Part shown: in pieces, positions 37,012 through 46,576 of the stretch | Position numbering within the stretch: the stretch's first letter is position 1 | How the letters are laid out: each line of letters opens with the position of its first letter | From: Qipengyuania sp. HL-TH1 | GTDB taxonomy: Bacteria > Pseudomonadota > Alphaproteobacteria > Sphingomonadales > Sphingomonadaceae | Length of the DNA stretch: 64,000 nucleotides | Reading direction: 5' to 3' | Assembly: GCF_036365825.1 (NCBI RefSeq) | Contig: NZ_CP142675.1 | Span: 372,001-436,000, forward strand | The notes under the pieces: model-generated | What the model saw: only the letters and a program-made list of their open reading frames with translations | Told to the model about the DNA's origin: nothing | Database searches by the model: none | Translations under genes and position numbers: made by a program

Positions 37012-37671
37012 ATGGACGACCGCCAATCGATCGATCTTGCCGCGATGCTGTGCTCGCGCTTGTGCCATGACCTGCTCAGTCCCGTCGGGGCGCTGTCCAA
37101 CGGGCTCGAGCTGCTGGCGATGGAATCCGATGCCGAAATGCGTGCCAATGTGATGCAGCTGCTCGAGCAAAGCGCGCTGATCAGCACCAACAAGCTCAAA
37201 TTCTTCCGCCTCGCCTTCGGGGCCGCAGGCGGCTTTGGCGAACGCGTCGAGATTGCCGAACCGAAGGCGCTGATCGAGGCGCTGATCGCCGACAAGCCCA
37301 ATATCACGATCGAATGGGCGCTGGCCGAACCCACGCTGGGCAAGCCCGCGGTCAAGGTGCTGCTCAATTTCGCGCAGATCGCGATCGATGCGCTGGTGCG
37401 CGGCGGTACGCTCGATATCGGTGCCGAAATGCGCGACGGCGCTTGCGAGATCGTGGTTCGCGCGATCGGGCCCAAGATCGCTTTCGACGAGACCATCGGC
37501 AAGGCGCTCGACGGGTCGCTCGACCGCGCCGACCTGACCAGCCGTACGGCGGCTGCGCATATGATCAATCTGCTGGCCACCGAAAGCGGGGGTGGGCTGC
37601 AATATCACAAGGGCCCCGATGCGCTGGTGCTCGGCGCGGTCCTGCCTGCGGGTGAAGGGCTGATCGGGTGA
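37012..37671 (+). CDS. chpT: Histidine phosphotransferase ChpT
   Basis: A 219-residue cytosolic phosphotransfer protein of the alphaproteobacterial cell-cycle relay, passing phosphate from CckA to CtrA and CpdR. The DHp-like helix has the phosphorylated His in SRLCHDLLSPVGALSNGLEL, followed by a degenerate ATPase-like domain. ATG at 37012 gives the family length; an earlier ATG at 36958 overlaps the peptidase gene by 20 bases and remains possible. Its stop overlaps the ampD start by four bases, so phosphorelay and wall-recycling genes are coupled. Confidence 0.9.
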   Translation: MDDRQSIDLAAMLCSRLCHDLLSPVGALSNGLELLAMESDAEMRANVMQLLEQSALISTNKLKFFRLAFGAAGGFGERVEIAEPKALIEALIADKPNITIEWALAEPTLGKPAVKVLLNFAQIAIDALVRGGTLDIGAEMRDGACEIVVRAIGPKIAFDETIGKALDGSLDRADLTSRTAAAHMINLLATESGGGLQYHKGPDALVLGAVLPAGEGLIG

Positions 37672-38417
37672 GCTCCGATTTCGGCAAGCTGGGCCAGGGG
37701 CTCCCCGCCAGCAAGGACGAACTCGTCGACCGCGAAGTGCTCTCGCCCAACCATGACGAACGCACCATGCCGATCGACATGCTGGTGATCCATTATACCG
37801 AGATGGAGGACAAGGGCTTCGCCATCGAACGGTTGTGCGATCCCGAAGCCAAGGTCTCGGCGCATTACCTGATCGGCGAATGGGGCGAGGTCGTTCGGCT
37901 GGTCCCCGAGGAAAAGCGCGCCTGGCATGCGGGCCAGTCCTACTGGCGCGGGCACAAGGATGTGAATTCGGCCAGCATCGGGATCGAGCTCGACCATCCG
38001 GGCCACAAATATGGCTATCGCGAGTTCAACGATGCGCAGTTCGAAGCGCTGGTGCCGCTGGTTGCGCGGATCGTGAAGCAATACGATATTCCGCGCACCA
38101 ATGTGGTCGGCCATTCGGATGTCGCCCCGGCGCGCAAGATCGATCCGGGCGAGCTGTTCCCGTGGGAGCGACTGGCCGAATATGGCCTGTGCCTGCCGCG
38201 CCCGAAGAAGCTCGAACGGGGCGATCCGTTCGACAATGACGCCTCGTTCTACCTCGCGCTCGAGCGCTTCGGCTACGATATCACCGATGGGCACAAGGCG
38301 GTCGAGGCCTTCCAGCGCCGTTGGCGCCCCGAGAAGATCGACGGGGAAATCGACGGCGAAGTGCGCGCGATCCTGTTCCAGCTCCTGCTCGATCGCGACC
38401 GGGGGAACGCCCGGTAA
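37668..38417 (+). CDS. ampD: N-acetylmuramoyl-L-alanine amidase (AmpD-like) with PG-binding end
   Basis: A 249-residue zinc amidase_2 protein. Zinc ligands are His in VIHYTEM and His in VVGHSDVAPARKIDPG, where the Lys and Asp of the catalytic set also sit; WHAGQSYWRG completes the pocket. The last 50 residues (NDASFYLALERFGYDI...AFQRRWRP) form a peptidoglycan-binding-like helical domain. No signal peptide, so it acts on cytosolic anhydro-muropeptides in wall recycling. GTG start, overlapping chpT. Confidence 0.92.
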   Translation: MSSDFGKLGQGLPASKDELVDREVLSPNHDERTMPIDMLVIHYTEMEDKGFAIERLCDPEAKVSAHYLIGEWGEVVRLVPEEKRAWHAGQSYWRGHKDVNSASIGIELDHPGHKYGYREFNDAQFEALVPLVARIVKQYDIPRTNVVGHSDVAPARKIDPGELFPWERLAEYGLCLPRPKKLERGDPFDNDASFYLALERFGYDITDGHKAVEAFQRRWRPEKIDGEIDGEVRAILFQLLLDRDRGNAR

Positions 38418-38438
38418 TCCGGCGACCGCGCCGCCCGA

Positions 38439-38885
38439 TCAGGTCGGTGGCAGCAATCCCTTTGCATCGCAGTCGAGCAGGCATTCCTGCATCTTGTCGA
38501 CAGCGACGCGTGCATTCACGCCCATCAGGAAACGGATGTTCTGCAGTTCCTCGTCGAGCGGGGATGCTGGATCCTCTCCGCCTGAAAGTTCGGCCATGTG
38601 CCAGCGGGCGAACATGCGGTCCTTGACCCCGACCAGATCGACCAGGCGCAACTGAGCGTGATCGAAATCGCAGCAGATCCGCTCGAACACTTCTGCGACC
38701 ACCTCACCTTCGCCCTCGAGCAGTTGGATGAACTGGTTTTCGACGAAGACGAGTACCCCGGTGACACCGACCTCCTTGTTCCGGATGGCGGCACGTGCCG
38801 CGATATTGCTGACCTGCTGTTCGACCGTGAGTTCATCCGGAGTGAGGCAGGAGCGGCTGGTGTACAATAGCCTGCTGATGGGCAT
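38439..38885 (-). CDS. Short BLUF-domain blue-light photoreceptor
   Basis: A 148-residue flavin photoreceptor. The FAD-binding and photocycle residues are Tyr8 (SRLLYTSRS), Asn36 (IRNKEVGVTG) and Gln54 (FIQLLEGEG), with the Asn-to-Gln spacing of 18 as in AppA. ARWHMAEL matches the Trp/Met region near the end of the domain. There is no output domain beyond about 50 C-terminal residues, so it must act on a partner. It starts 15 bases after the stop of a membrane GGDEF-EAL protein on the same strand, the likely partner. GGAG precedes the ATG. Confidence 0.92.
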   Translation of the reverse strand: MPISRLLYTSRSCLTPDELTVEQQVSNIAARAAIRNKEVGVTGVLVFVENQFIQLLEGEGEVVAEVFERICCDFDHAQLRLVDLVGVKDRMFARWHMAELSGGEDPASPLDEELQNIRFLMGVNARVAVDKMQECLLDCDAKGLLPPT

Positions 38886-38900
38886 GATCTTCTCCCGGAC

Positions 38901-40940
38901 CTAGGCTTCGGCAAAATCGGTTTGGGTGCCGGCTAAGGCAAGGAAGGCTGCGGGCGGTATTGGGCGGCCGGTGAGGAAGCCCTGGACCTCATCGCATCCG
39001 TGATCGCGGATGAAGGACAATTGCGAGTCCGTTTCAATGCCCTCCGCGGTAATCTTCATGTTCAGGCTGGCACCCAATTGGGCGATCGCCCGCACGATCG
39101 ACGCGCTGCCTACATCGTCGGGCAGTTTCTGAATGAAGCTCTTGTCGATTTTGATCCGGCTGATCGGAAAGCGGTGCAGGTAGCTCAGCGAGGAATATCC
39201 GGTCCCGAAATCATCAAGCGAGATACGTACCCCAAGGTCGCGGATATGGGTGAGCGTACGCAGCGCCGCCAGATCGTTGTTGAGCAGTGCAGTCTCGGTG
39301 ATTTCGAGTTCGAGCCGATGCGGCGCCAGGCCCGAGTCGGCCAGTGATTGGGTCACGATCTGGGGCAGTCGCGGATCGAGCAACTGCACCGGCGAAACAT
39401 TGACCGCCAGATCGATGTGTCCGGGCCAGGAGGCCGCATCTTTGCATGCTTGCCGCAGGACATCTGCTCCGATCCGCGTGACCAAGCCCAGATCTTCGGC
39501 AATCGGGATGAACTCGGTCGGCGAAATTTCTCCTTGATCGGGGCAGGTCCAGCGCAGCAAGGCTTCGGCGCCCGATATCGCGCCGCTCTGCGAGGCGAAG
39601 ACAGGTTGATAGACGATCGTGAACTCGTCCCGCATGCACGCCCGACGCAGTGAGGCTTCCAGCGCCCGGCGACGTTGGATGGCTTCCATGAGCGTGGGTT
39701 CGAACACGCGATAGGTCTGCTTGCCATTATGTTTGGCCGAGTACAGCGCGATATCCGCATGCTGGATCAGGACGTCGGGGGTGACCCCATGGTCCGGAGC
39801 CAAGGCCACTCCGACGCTCCCGCTGAGCTCGACCACATTGCCATCGATGATCATCGGCCGCGACAGGATTTCGATGATTCGCTCGGCAATGATCGAGGCT
39901 TGGCGATGGTCGCCAATGCCGAAGCACAAGACGGCGAACTCATCGCCGCCGATGCGCGCCGCCATGTCGCCGTCCCGAACCGCCAGAGTAAGCCTGTGCG
40001 CCAGGCGCTGGAGGACCACGTCACCGACTGGATGGCCGAGCGTGTCGTTGATCGGTTTGAAGCGGTCCAGATCGACCATCATCAGTGTGAAGGGGCGGCC
40101 GAACAGCTCGATCTTGTCGCATTCGAGACGTAATGCTTCGGTGAACTGGTGACGATTTGCGAGATTGGTGAGCGCATCGTGCATGGCGATGTGCGCAATC
40201 CGGCTCTCGCCGTCGGAACTCGTCTTGCGTTCGACAAGATAGGTCGAAATACCGGTCCCGACAATCAGCAGCGCGACCATCGCGATCGCGGTTGCCAGAG
40301 CGGCGAAGGCTTCGCTGTTCGCTCCTTGCGAAAAGCCGGGCATCGCCGAGACCGAGAACCCCGCCATACCGCCGAAATGCAGTCCGATGATCGCCAGCAT
40401 CAGCAGGGTTCCAGCATGCCAGATGCCAAGAGCGCCGAAACTACGGCGCAACACGCGGATTGCTAGCGAGGAGCAGGTGATGGCGATGACCATCGATGCT
40501 ACCACGTATCGCCAGTCCCAATGCACGATCCCGTCTACGCGATAGGCAAACATACCCACGTAATGCATGGCCCCCATCGCAAGGCCGATGATCGACCCGC
40601 CGAGGAGTGGAGCGAGCCGGGCGAATTTTGAAGAAGCCAGCGCAAGCCCGGCGCCGATGCCCGCAACTGCGATCAAGGCAGAGACAACGGTAAGTGCCCC
40701 GTCCAACGTGACGGGCGTGTTCGGCTGATAGCCGAGCATGGCGATGAAGTGAGTTGCCCAGGTGGCGGCACCCGCCGTTACGGCGGACAAGAAGCACCAG
40801 TGGACCCGCGCAATCCCGTCCTCGGACAGCGTGCGGCGGAACAGGGTCGCCGAAACCATTGACCCGGCGATGCACATCACCGCAGCCATGAGGACGAACC
40901 AGAGATTGTGATCGTTTATAATGCAGCCGACTATCAGCAT
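38901..40940 (-). CDS. MHYT-GGDEF-EAL membrane c-di-GMP enzyme
   Basis: A 679-residue protein. The first 240 residues hold seven membrane helices with MHYT sensor motifs ATHFIAML, AMHYVGMFAY and GLHFGGMAGF, which are thought to bind copper or sense gases. A GGDEF domain with an intact ARIGGDEFAVLC active site follows, then an EAL domain with EALLRW, NVSPVQL, DDFGTGYSSL, KIDKSF and AEGIET, all intact. It can therefore in principle both make and degrade c-di-GMP. It is the upstream gene of an operon with the BLUF protein. ATG at 40940 has GAGG upstream. Confidence 0.95.
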   Translation of the reverse strand: MLIVGCIINDHNLWFVLMAAVMCIAGSMVSATLFRRTLSEDGIARVHWCFLSAVTAGAATWATHFIAMLGYQPNTPVTLDGALTVVSALIAVAGIGAGLALASSKFARLAPLLGGSIIGLAMGAMHYVGMFAYRVDGIVHWDWRYVVASMVIAITCSSLAIRVLRRSFGALGIWHAGTLLMLAIIGLHFGGMAGFSVSAMPGFSQGANSEAFAALATAIAMVALLIVGTGISTYLVERKTSSDGESRIAHIAMHDALTNLANRHQFTEALRLECDKIELFGRPFTLMMVDLDRFKPINDTLGHPVGDVVLQRLAHRLTLAVRDGDMAARIGGDEFAVLCFGIGDHRQASIIAERIIEILSRPMIIDGNVVELSGSVGVALAPDHGVTPDVLIQHADIALYSAKHNGKQTYRVFEPTLMEAIQRRRALEASLRRACMRDEFTIVYQPVFASQSGAISGAEALLRWTCPDQGEISPTEFIPIAEDLGLVTRIGADVLRQACKDAASWPGHIDLAVNVSPVQLLDPRLPQIVTQSLADSGLAPHRLELEITETALLNNDLAALRTLTHIRDLGVRISLDDFGTGYSSLSYLHRFPISRIKIDKSFIQKLPDDVGSASIVRAIAQLGASLNMKITAEGIETDSQLSFIRDHGCDEVQGFLTGRPIPPAAFLALAGTQTDFAEA

Positions 40941-41126
40941 GAATCCTCGCGCGCGCGCCCGCATGGATTGCAGACCGCCGGGCCGCCTAGGTCGTAGAGG
41001 TTAACGAATTCGTCATGAAGCGGGTACGCGTGATGGATGAGTCCCGCGTGGGGGACCGATGCCGCCGCCAAGGCAAGCGTCCCTATTTATACTTTGCACT
41101 CTCGACCCCTTGCCCTATCTGCCACG

Positions 41127-41525
<399 letters not shown>

Positions 41526-41543
<18 letters not shown>

Positions 41544-42011
41544 ATCTTCGACTGCGGGCAATAGCGAGGGCGTGGGGGTCTCTTCGGGGACCAGTTGCCC
41601 ATCGACTTCGAGCCCTTCGAATGGGCGGCACGCCTCGTTCATCTCGTCGGAATGCAAATGCACTTTGAGCATCGGATCGGCCTTGGTCCAATCGGTCCGC
41701 GGATCGTCGCGCACCACGCAAAGCGCGCGCCATGCCAGCGGCAGCTCCTGCAATTGCTCGATGGTCGGCAGGCCTTCGATCAGCACGTCGCGCCCGGCAT
41801 AGCGGGCCGTCGCATAGCCGACGAACTTGGTTTCTGTGCCACGGATATGGATGCGGTCGGTACCCTCGTCGATGCGGGCAAAGGTATCGAGCCTGATCGA
41901 GAACGCCGCCCAGATCGAAATGCCGATCAGCAGGACCAGCGCGACCATCGTCGCGACGACAGTCCATTTGGCGACGGGATTTTCCAGACCTTCGGGGTGA
42001 TCGATCGGCAC
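41526..42011 (-). CDS. Hypothetical membrane-anchored protein
   Basis: A 161-residue protein with one N-terminal membrane helix (KWTVVATMVALVLLIGISIW) and a C-terminal extracytoplasmic domain. GTG start at 42011 has AAGGAG at eight bases. The stretch IEQLQELPLAWRALCVVRDD has a single Cys, and another Cys lies in NEACRPFEG, so a disulfide is possible. No family recognised. It lies downstream of the phosphatase gene after 86 bases and its stop overlaps rnpB. Confidence 0.65.
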
Positions 42012-42097
42012 GCGGGGAACTCCTTCAAGGCAGGATGCCGGATTCTGGAATGGGGCTGGCGCACGCACTGCACCGCGCCAATGGTCGAAACCAATTG

Positions 42098-42898
42098 CTA
42101 GGCGAATTCTTTGTGCGTGACTGTGATCGTACCATCGATGTCCTGCGTCTGGATCAGCCGGCGCTGGTCGCCTTCGAGGACCAGGGCGGTCAGCTTGCCG
42201 GTACGAAAGGCGCCGGTATCGATCCCGATCCGGTAATCGGTATGCTCGATGTCCTCGAAGATCGTGTGCCCATGCACCACGACATGGCTGAACGGTTCGC
42301 GATGCTTGAGAAACCGTTCGCGAATCCAGCGAAGGTCGGACTGTTTCTGGTCTTCGAGGCTGTGCTTGGGATTGATCCCGGCATGGACGAAGACATAGTC
42401 GCCCGCCACGATGATATCTTCCATCTCCGCGAGGAACTTGCGATGTTTCCCGGGCACGAGTTCGTGGAGCTCGGCCTGCAGTTCCTTCATGGTGAGCTCG
42501 TTGTAGCGCTTTTTCTTGATGCCGTAGCTCAGCACGGTCTCGCGCCCGCCATGCTTGAGGAAATGCCGGAGCATTTCCTTGTCTTCGAAGCTCTCGAGGA
42601 ACATTTCCTCGTGATTGCCGGCGATATAGCGGACCGCGCGGTGGTCGCGCCATTGGCGTGCGGTTTCGATCACGCGCGCGCTTTCGGGACCGCGATCGAT
42701 CAGATCGCCCAGCATAACGACCGTACTGCGCGCATCGCCGGCCTTCCTATCGTCGTTTTCGATAGCAAGGATCAGTTCGTCGAACAGGTCACAGCGGCCG
42801 TGAATATCGCCGATGACGTAGAAGCGCTCGCCCTCCGGGACCCTTGGAAGGGGCTTGGCCGAGGCGCCCTTGTTGAACAGTTTTGCGAGTTTCAGCAT
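42098..42898 (-). CDS. Metallophosphoesterase (PPP-type serine/threonine phosphatase-like)
   Basis: A 266-residue calcineurin-like phosphatase. The five metal-ligand motifs are GDIHGR, GDLIDRGP, GNHEEM, a central VHAGI and HGHT, all intact. This is the bacterial PrpA/ApaH-like group that dephosphorylates phosphoproteins or cleaves nucleotide polyphosphates. ATG at 42898 gives the right length; longer in-frame starts run into the promoter of the porin gene. Substrate unknown. Confidence 0.9.
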   Translation of the reverse strand: MLKLAKLFNKGASAKPLPRVPEGERFYVIGDIHGRCDLFDELILAIENDDRKAGDARSTVVMLGDLIDRGPESARVIETARQWRDHRAVRYIAGNHEEMFLESFEDKEMLRHFLKHGGRETVLSYGIKKKRYNELTMKELQAELHELVPGKHRKFLAEMEDIIVAGDYVFVHAGINPKHSLEDQKQSDLRWIRERFLKHREPFSHVVVHGHTIFEDIEHTDYRIGIDTGAFRTGKLTALVLEGDQRRLIQTQDIDGTITVTHKEFA

Positions 42899-43170
42899 GT
42901 CAGGATTGTGCGACTTCGAGCCTGGTTCTGGTTTGAAGCCGACCAGATAGGCGCAAGCTGCGGCGGGAGCAACAAATGCGCTTGCACCGCTACTGTTGCA
43001 GTTGCGAGAAAAGCACAGCTTTTGTTGCGTATGCGAAAACCTCGCGGCTGAAGCTTGCGTCAACCAGGCAAAGTGTGCAGGTTTATGACCGTATCCGGAC
43101 GAGGAGCCTAACAAAATGGCCCCGACGGATTCGCAGGTGGGACGAAGCGACACTCGTACAGGAGTTTGTA

Positions 43171-43917
43171 ATGCTCACGTCCTTTCGCGGCCTCATGGCC
43201 GTTTCGCTCGCTACCGCGGGCCTTTCTCTCGCAACTCCCGCCATGGCTCAGTCGGAAGACGACAGCGGGTTCACCACCTCCGCCAATGTGGCCCTGACCA
43301 CCGACTACCGCTTCCGCGGCGTCTCGCTCTCGGGCGGCGAACCTGCCATCCAGGGCGGCTTCGACGTCGGACATGAAAGCGGGTTCTACGTCGGCACTTG
43401 GGCGTCATCGATCAAGGGTGGCCCGTCCTATGGCGATCTCGAATTCGATGTCTATGCCGGCTGGGGCGGCAATCTGAGCGATGCGGTGAGCGTCGATATC
43501 GGCGTGCTGTATTATATTTATCCGACCGAGGATCTGGGGCTCGATACCGATTACATCGAACCCTATGCCTCGATCAGCACCAGTTTCGGACCGGCCGAAG
43601 CCACCTTCGGGGTCGCTTATGCGCCCGAGCAGGATTCGCTTGGCGGGGACGACAACCTCTATCTCTATACCGATGTCGGCTTCGGCATCGCCGACAGCCC
43701 GTTCAGCATTTCGGGCCACATCGGCTACACCGACGGTGCTCTGGCCCCGCCGCTGCTCGCCGGTGACACCGACGATACCGGTCTCGACTGGTCGATCGGC
43801 GCGAGCGTTGCCCAGGGCAATTTCGAAGTAGGCGTCGCCTATATCGGCGTCGAAGGTCCTTCGATCAACGACTTCACCGACGATGCCATCGTGGGTACGA
43901 TTTCCGCCAGTTTCTGA
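43171..43917 (+). CDS. TorF family putative outer-membrane porin
   Basis: A 248-residue outer-membrane beta-barrel with a signal peptide (cleavage near AMA-QS). The start TTDYRFRGVSLSGGEPAIQG is diagnostic for the TIGR02001 (TorF) group, and alternating strands run to a terminal phenylalanine (TISASF). GGAG lies ahead of ATG at 43171. A strong terminator follows. Channel substrate unknown. Confidence 0.9.
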   Translation: MLTSFRGLMAVSLATAGLSLATPAMAQSEDDSGFTTSANVALTTDYRFRGVSLSGGEPAIQGGFDVGHESGFYVGTWASSIKGGPSYGDLEFDVYAGWGGNLSDAVSVDIGVLYYIYPTEDLGLDTDYIEPYASISTSFGPAEATFGVAYAPEQDSLGGDDNLYLYTDVGFGIADSPFSISGHIGYTDGALAPPLLAGDTDDTGLDWSIGASVAQGNFEVGVAYIGVEGPSINDFTDDAIVGTISASF

Positions 43918-43943
43918 GAATTCACTGGCGGGAATTCCCCGGA

Positions 43944-43973
43944 GGGGGGCGCATGCCAGCGCGCCCCCCTTTT
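43944..43973 (+). terminator. Terminator downstream of the TorF porin gene
   Basis: Nine-base perfect stem (GGGGGGCGC with GCGCCCCCC) with an eight-base loop and four T, 27 bases after the porin stop. The convergent SIMPL gene ends four bases beyond. Confidence 0.93.
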
Positions 43974-43977
43974 CGCG

Positions 43978-44730
43978 TCAGTCGAGCGCAAAATCGACCG
44001 TAGTCACCACACGGACTTTCTTGAACGGCGTATCGCCAATACCCCATCCGCCCGCTTCGCCATCGCGGGCGTCGATCGAGAAATAGCCCTGCGTCGCCTT
44101 GTGGATGCCGCCCACCGCAGCGCCGCTGTCCTGCGCGAACTGCTCCGCCGCCGCGCGCGCGTCCTTGGTCGCCTCGGCCACCATTTCGGGCTTGATGTCA
44201 TTGAGCCCGGTGAAGGTGTAGCTGATCCCCGATCCGTCTTCGAGCACCACGCCATCGCGCACCAGCTCGGCCTGCCGGCGAACCGCGCGCTGGGCGCGGT
44301 CGATATCGCGCGTGCGCAAGACGGTGCGCTGGCGCACAGTGTAGAACAGGGTCCCGTCATTGGTGTAGCTCGAAACATTGATCCCGGCCGGGGTCAGTTC
44401 CTCTTCGGGAAAGCCTAGCTCTTCAAAAAAGGCCCGCACGGCCTCGGCGTCGCGATCGGTGTTGGCTTGCGCGGTTTGCAGATTGGTCGCGGTAGAAGCG
44501 AACGACACCGTCCATGTTGCCAGATCGGCAGTAACCTCGCGCTCGGCCAGACCGCGCACGGTCACGCTGCGCTCGGCCGCTTTCATGCGCACCAACCCGT
44601 CGCCAAGTACGAAGCCGCCGACGATCAGGCCCAGCGCGACAATGCTCGCGCTTCCCAGCCAGCGCTTCAGCGTTGCATCGCCATGTCGCGGTGTGGCACC
44701 ATTGTGCACGCTTTCGGTTTCTTCGGGCAT
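43978..44730 (-). CDS. SIMPL domain (DUF541) protein
   Basis: A 250-residue protein with an N-terminal membrane anchor (SIVALGLIVGGFVLGDGLV) and a periplasmic SIMPL domain (VTVRGLAEREVTADLATWTV, SSYTNDGTLFYTVRQRTV). E. coli YggE, a member, is linked to oxidative-stress relief. ATG at 44730 is chosen; an upstream in-frame ATG adds 70 residues across the divergent gloA promoter. Function unproven. Confidence 0.85.
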   Translation of the reverse strand: MPEETESVHNGATPRHGDATLKRWLGSASIVALGLIVGGFVLGDGLVRMKAAERSVTVRGLAEREVTADLATWTVSFASTATNLQTAQANTDRDAEAVRAFFEELGFPEEELTPAGINVSSYTNDGTLFYTVRQRTVLRTRDIDRAQRAVRRQAELVRDGVVLEDGSGISYTFTGLNDIKPEMVAEATKDARAAAEQFAQDSGAAVGGIHKATQGYFSIDARDGEAGGWGIGDTPFKKVRVVTTVDFALD

Positions 44731-44821
44731 GTTCGCCTTCCTCTCTGACCTGTGTCTCCCAAGACTGGCGATAGGGCTTGAGCGATGAACCGTGTTTGAA
44801 TAGCGATGAATGGAGTTTTGC

Positions 44822-45259
44822 TTGACCAAATATCTGCACACAATGATCCGCGTGAGCGACCCCGATGCGACGGTGGCGTTCTTCAAGCTGATCGGTCTTG
44901 AGGAAGTGCGCCGCTTCGATGTCGAGGCTGGGCGCTTCACGCTTATCTTTCTCGCCGCGCCGGGGCAGGAAGGCGTGGCCGAGGTCGAGCTGACCTATAA
45001 CTGGCCAGCCGAAGACGGCAGCGCGCCGGAAGAATACACGGGCGGGCGCAATTTCGGCCATCTCGCCTACCGGGTCGAGAATATCTACGAGACCTGCCAG
45101 GCGATCCTCGATGCGGGACATACGGTCCACCGCCCGCCGCGCGACGGGCATATGGCCTTCGTCAAGACGCCCGACGGGATTTCGGTCGAACTGCTGCAGG
45201 ACGGCTATCTCGACCCGCAGGAACCCTGGGCCAGCATGGAGAACACCGGGAGCTGGTAA
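44822..45259 (+). CDS. gloA: Lactoylglutathione lyase (glyoxalase I)
   Basis: A 145-residue VOC-fold metalloenzyme converting methylglyoxal-glutathione hemithioacetal to S-lactoylglutathione. Metal ligands are His in KYLHTMIRV, Glu in EVELTYNW, His in FGHLAYRV and Glu in ISVELLQ. The TTG at 44822 is preferred: GGAG (44812-44815) is seven bases away and MTKYLHTMIRV is the family start. The ATG at 44810 would add MEFC. It sits between SIMPL and nhaA. Confidence 0.92.
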   Translation: MTKYLHTMIRVSDPDATVAFFKLIGLEEVRRFDVEAGRFTLIFLAAPGQEGVAEVELTYNWPAEDGSAPEEYTGGRNFGHLAYRVENIYETCQAILDAGHTVHRPPRDGHMAFVKTPDGISVELLQDGYLDPQEPWASMENTGSW

Positions 45260-45283
45260 GCTCTCGGTGCCTCATCGGCCAGC

Positions 45284-46495
45284 TCAGTCGATATAGGGCG
45301 AGCGCGCATCATCCGGATGCGTCGCCGACAGTCGCAGGATGACATAACCGGCGATGGCGGAGATCAGCGATCCGAGCAGGATGCCGATCTTCGCCTCGTT
45401 GATCAGCAATTGCTGCCCGGCAAAGGCCAGCCCGCTGATGAACAGCGACATGGTAAAGCCGATCCCGCACAGGATCGAGACGCCCCAGATCTCGGGCCAG
45501 GTGGCCTGGTCGGGGCGGGGTGCGAAACCGAGCTTGTCGGCGGCCACGATAGCGGCGAAGATGCCCACCTGCTTGCCAATGACGAGGCCCGCGGCAATCG
45601 CCAGTGGTAACGGAGCGAGCAGGTGCTCGAGCCCCATCCCGGCCAGCGGCACGCCGGCATTGGCGAAACCGAATACGGGCACCACCAGATAGGCGCTCCA
45701 CGGGGCGAGGCCATGCTCCATGCGTTCGACCATCGTCTGGTCGTCAGGGCCGACCATCGGGATGCACAGCGCGGCGACCACGCCCGCGATCGTCGCGTGG
45801 ATGCCCGAATTGAGCACAAAGTACCACAGTGCCAAGGCTAGCAGGATATAGGGCCAGTAACGCGCCACGCGCATCCGGTTGAGCACCATCATTGCGACCA
45901 CCACGCCCGCCGAGGCAGCCAGCCAGCCGAGCTTGATATTCGCCGTGTAGAACAGCGCGATCACCATAACCGCGCCGATATCGTCGACGATCGCCACAGT
46001 CAGCAGGAACAGCCGCAGCGATGCGGGGCAGCGATTGCCCAGCAGGCCGAGCACGCCCATCGCGAAGGCGATGTCGGTCGCCGCAGGGATCGCCCAGCCG
46101 CGCAGCAGTTCGGCATCGCCGCCGACCACGCCGACATAGACCAGCGCCGGGATCGCCATGCCCGCCGCCGCCGCCAGGATCGGCAGACGGCGCGATTGCG
46201 CGGTGGAGAGCTGCCCTTCGATCCATTCGCGCTTCACCTCGAGCCCGACGACGAAGAAGAACACCGCCATCAAGCCGTCGTTGATCCACAGGTGCAGATC
46301 ATCGAGTTTGGGGATCGGGGTCCAGGGCAATTCGCCGTAGAACAATTGCTCGTATTCGCCGGCCAGCGGCGAATTGGCCGCGAGCATTGCAGCGGCCGCG
46401 ACGAGGATGAGCAGAATGCCCGCCGAGGCGTCGCTGACGAAGAGCGCGCGGACGGGGGCAAACACGAGGCGAAATGCTGAAGGGCGTTCGGTCAT
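45284..46495 (-). CDS. nhaA: Na+/H+ antiporter NhaA
   Basis: A 403-residue inner-membrane antiporter with about 12 helices. Ion-binding aspartates appear in PAATDIAFAMGVLGLLG and LTVAIVDDIGAVMVIALFY, and the conserved end CGIGFTMSLFISGLAF is present. It extrudes Na+ at alkaline pH, consistent with a marine or saline organism, together with the CPA1 antiporter at 23189. ATG at 46495; a GTG at 46504 adds three residues and is possible. Confidence 0.95.
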   Translation of the reverse strand: MTERPSAFRLVFAPVRALFVSDASAGILLILVAAAAMLAANSPLAGEYEQLFYGELPWTPIPKLDDLHLWINDGLMAVFFFVVGLEVKREWIEGQLSTAQSRRLPILAAAAGMAIPALVYVGVVGGDAELLRGWAIPAATDIAFAMGVLGLLGNRCPASLRLFLLTVAIVDDIGAVMVIALFYTANIKLGWLAASAGVVVAMMVLNRMRVARYWPYILLALALWYFVLNSGIHATIAGVVAALCIPMVGPDDQTMVERMEHGLAPWSAYLVVPVFGFANAGVPLAGMGLEHLLAPLPLAIAAGLVIGKQVGIFAAIVAADKLGFAPRPDQATWPEIWGVSILCGIGFTMSLFISGLAFAGQQLLINEAKIGILLGSLISAIAGYVILRLSATHPDDARSPYID

Positions 46496-46576
46496 CTTGG
46501 GCACGCTCTCTTTCGCAAAGCGGCCCGCGTTGCAAGTCTTGAAGCACGCGGTTATCCAGAAAGGCAGGGGGTACGC

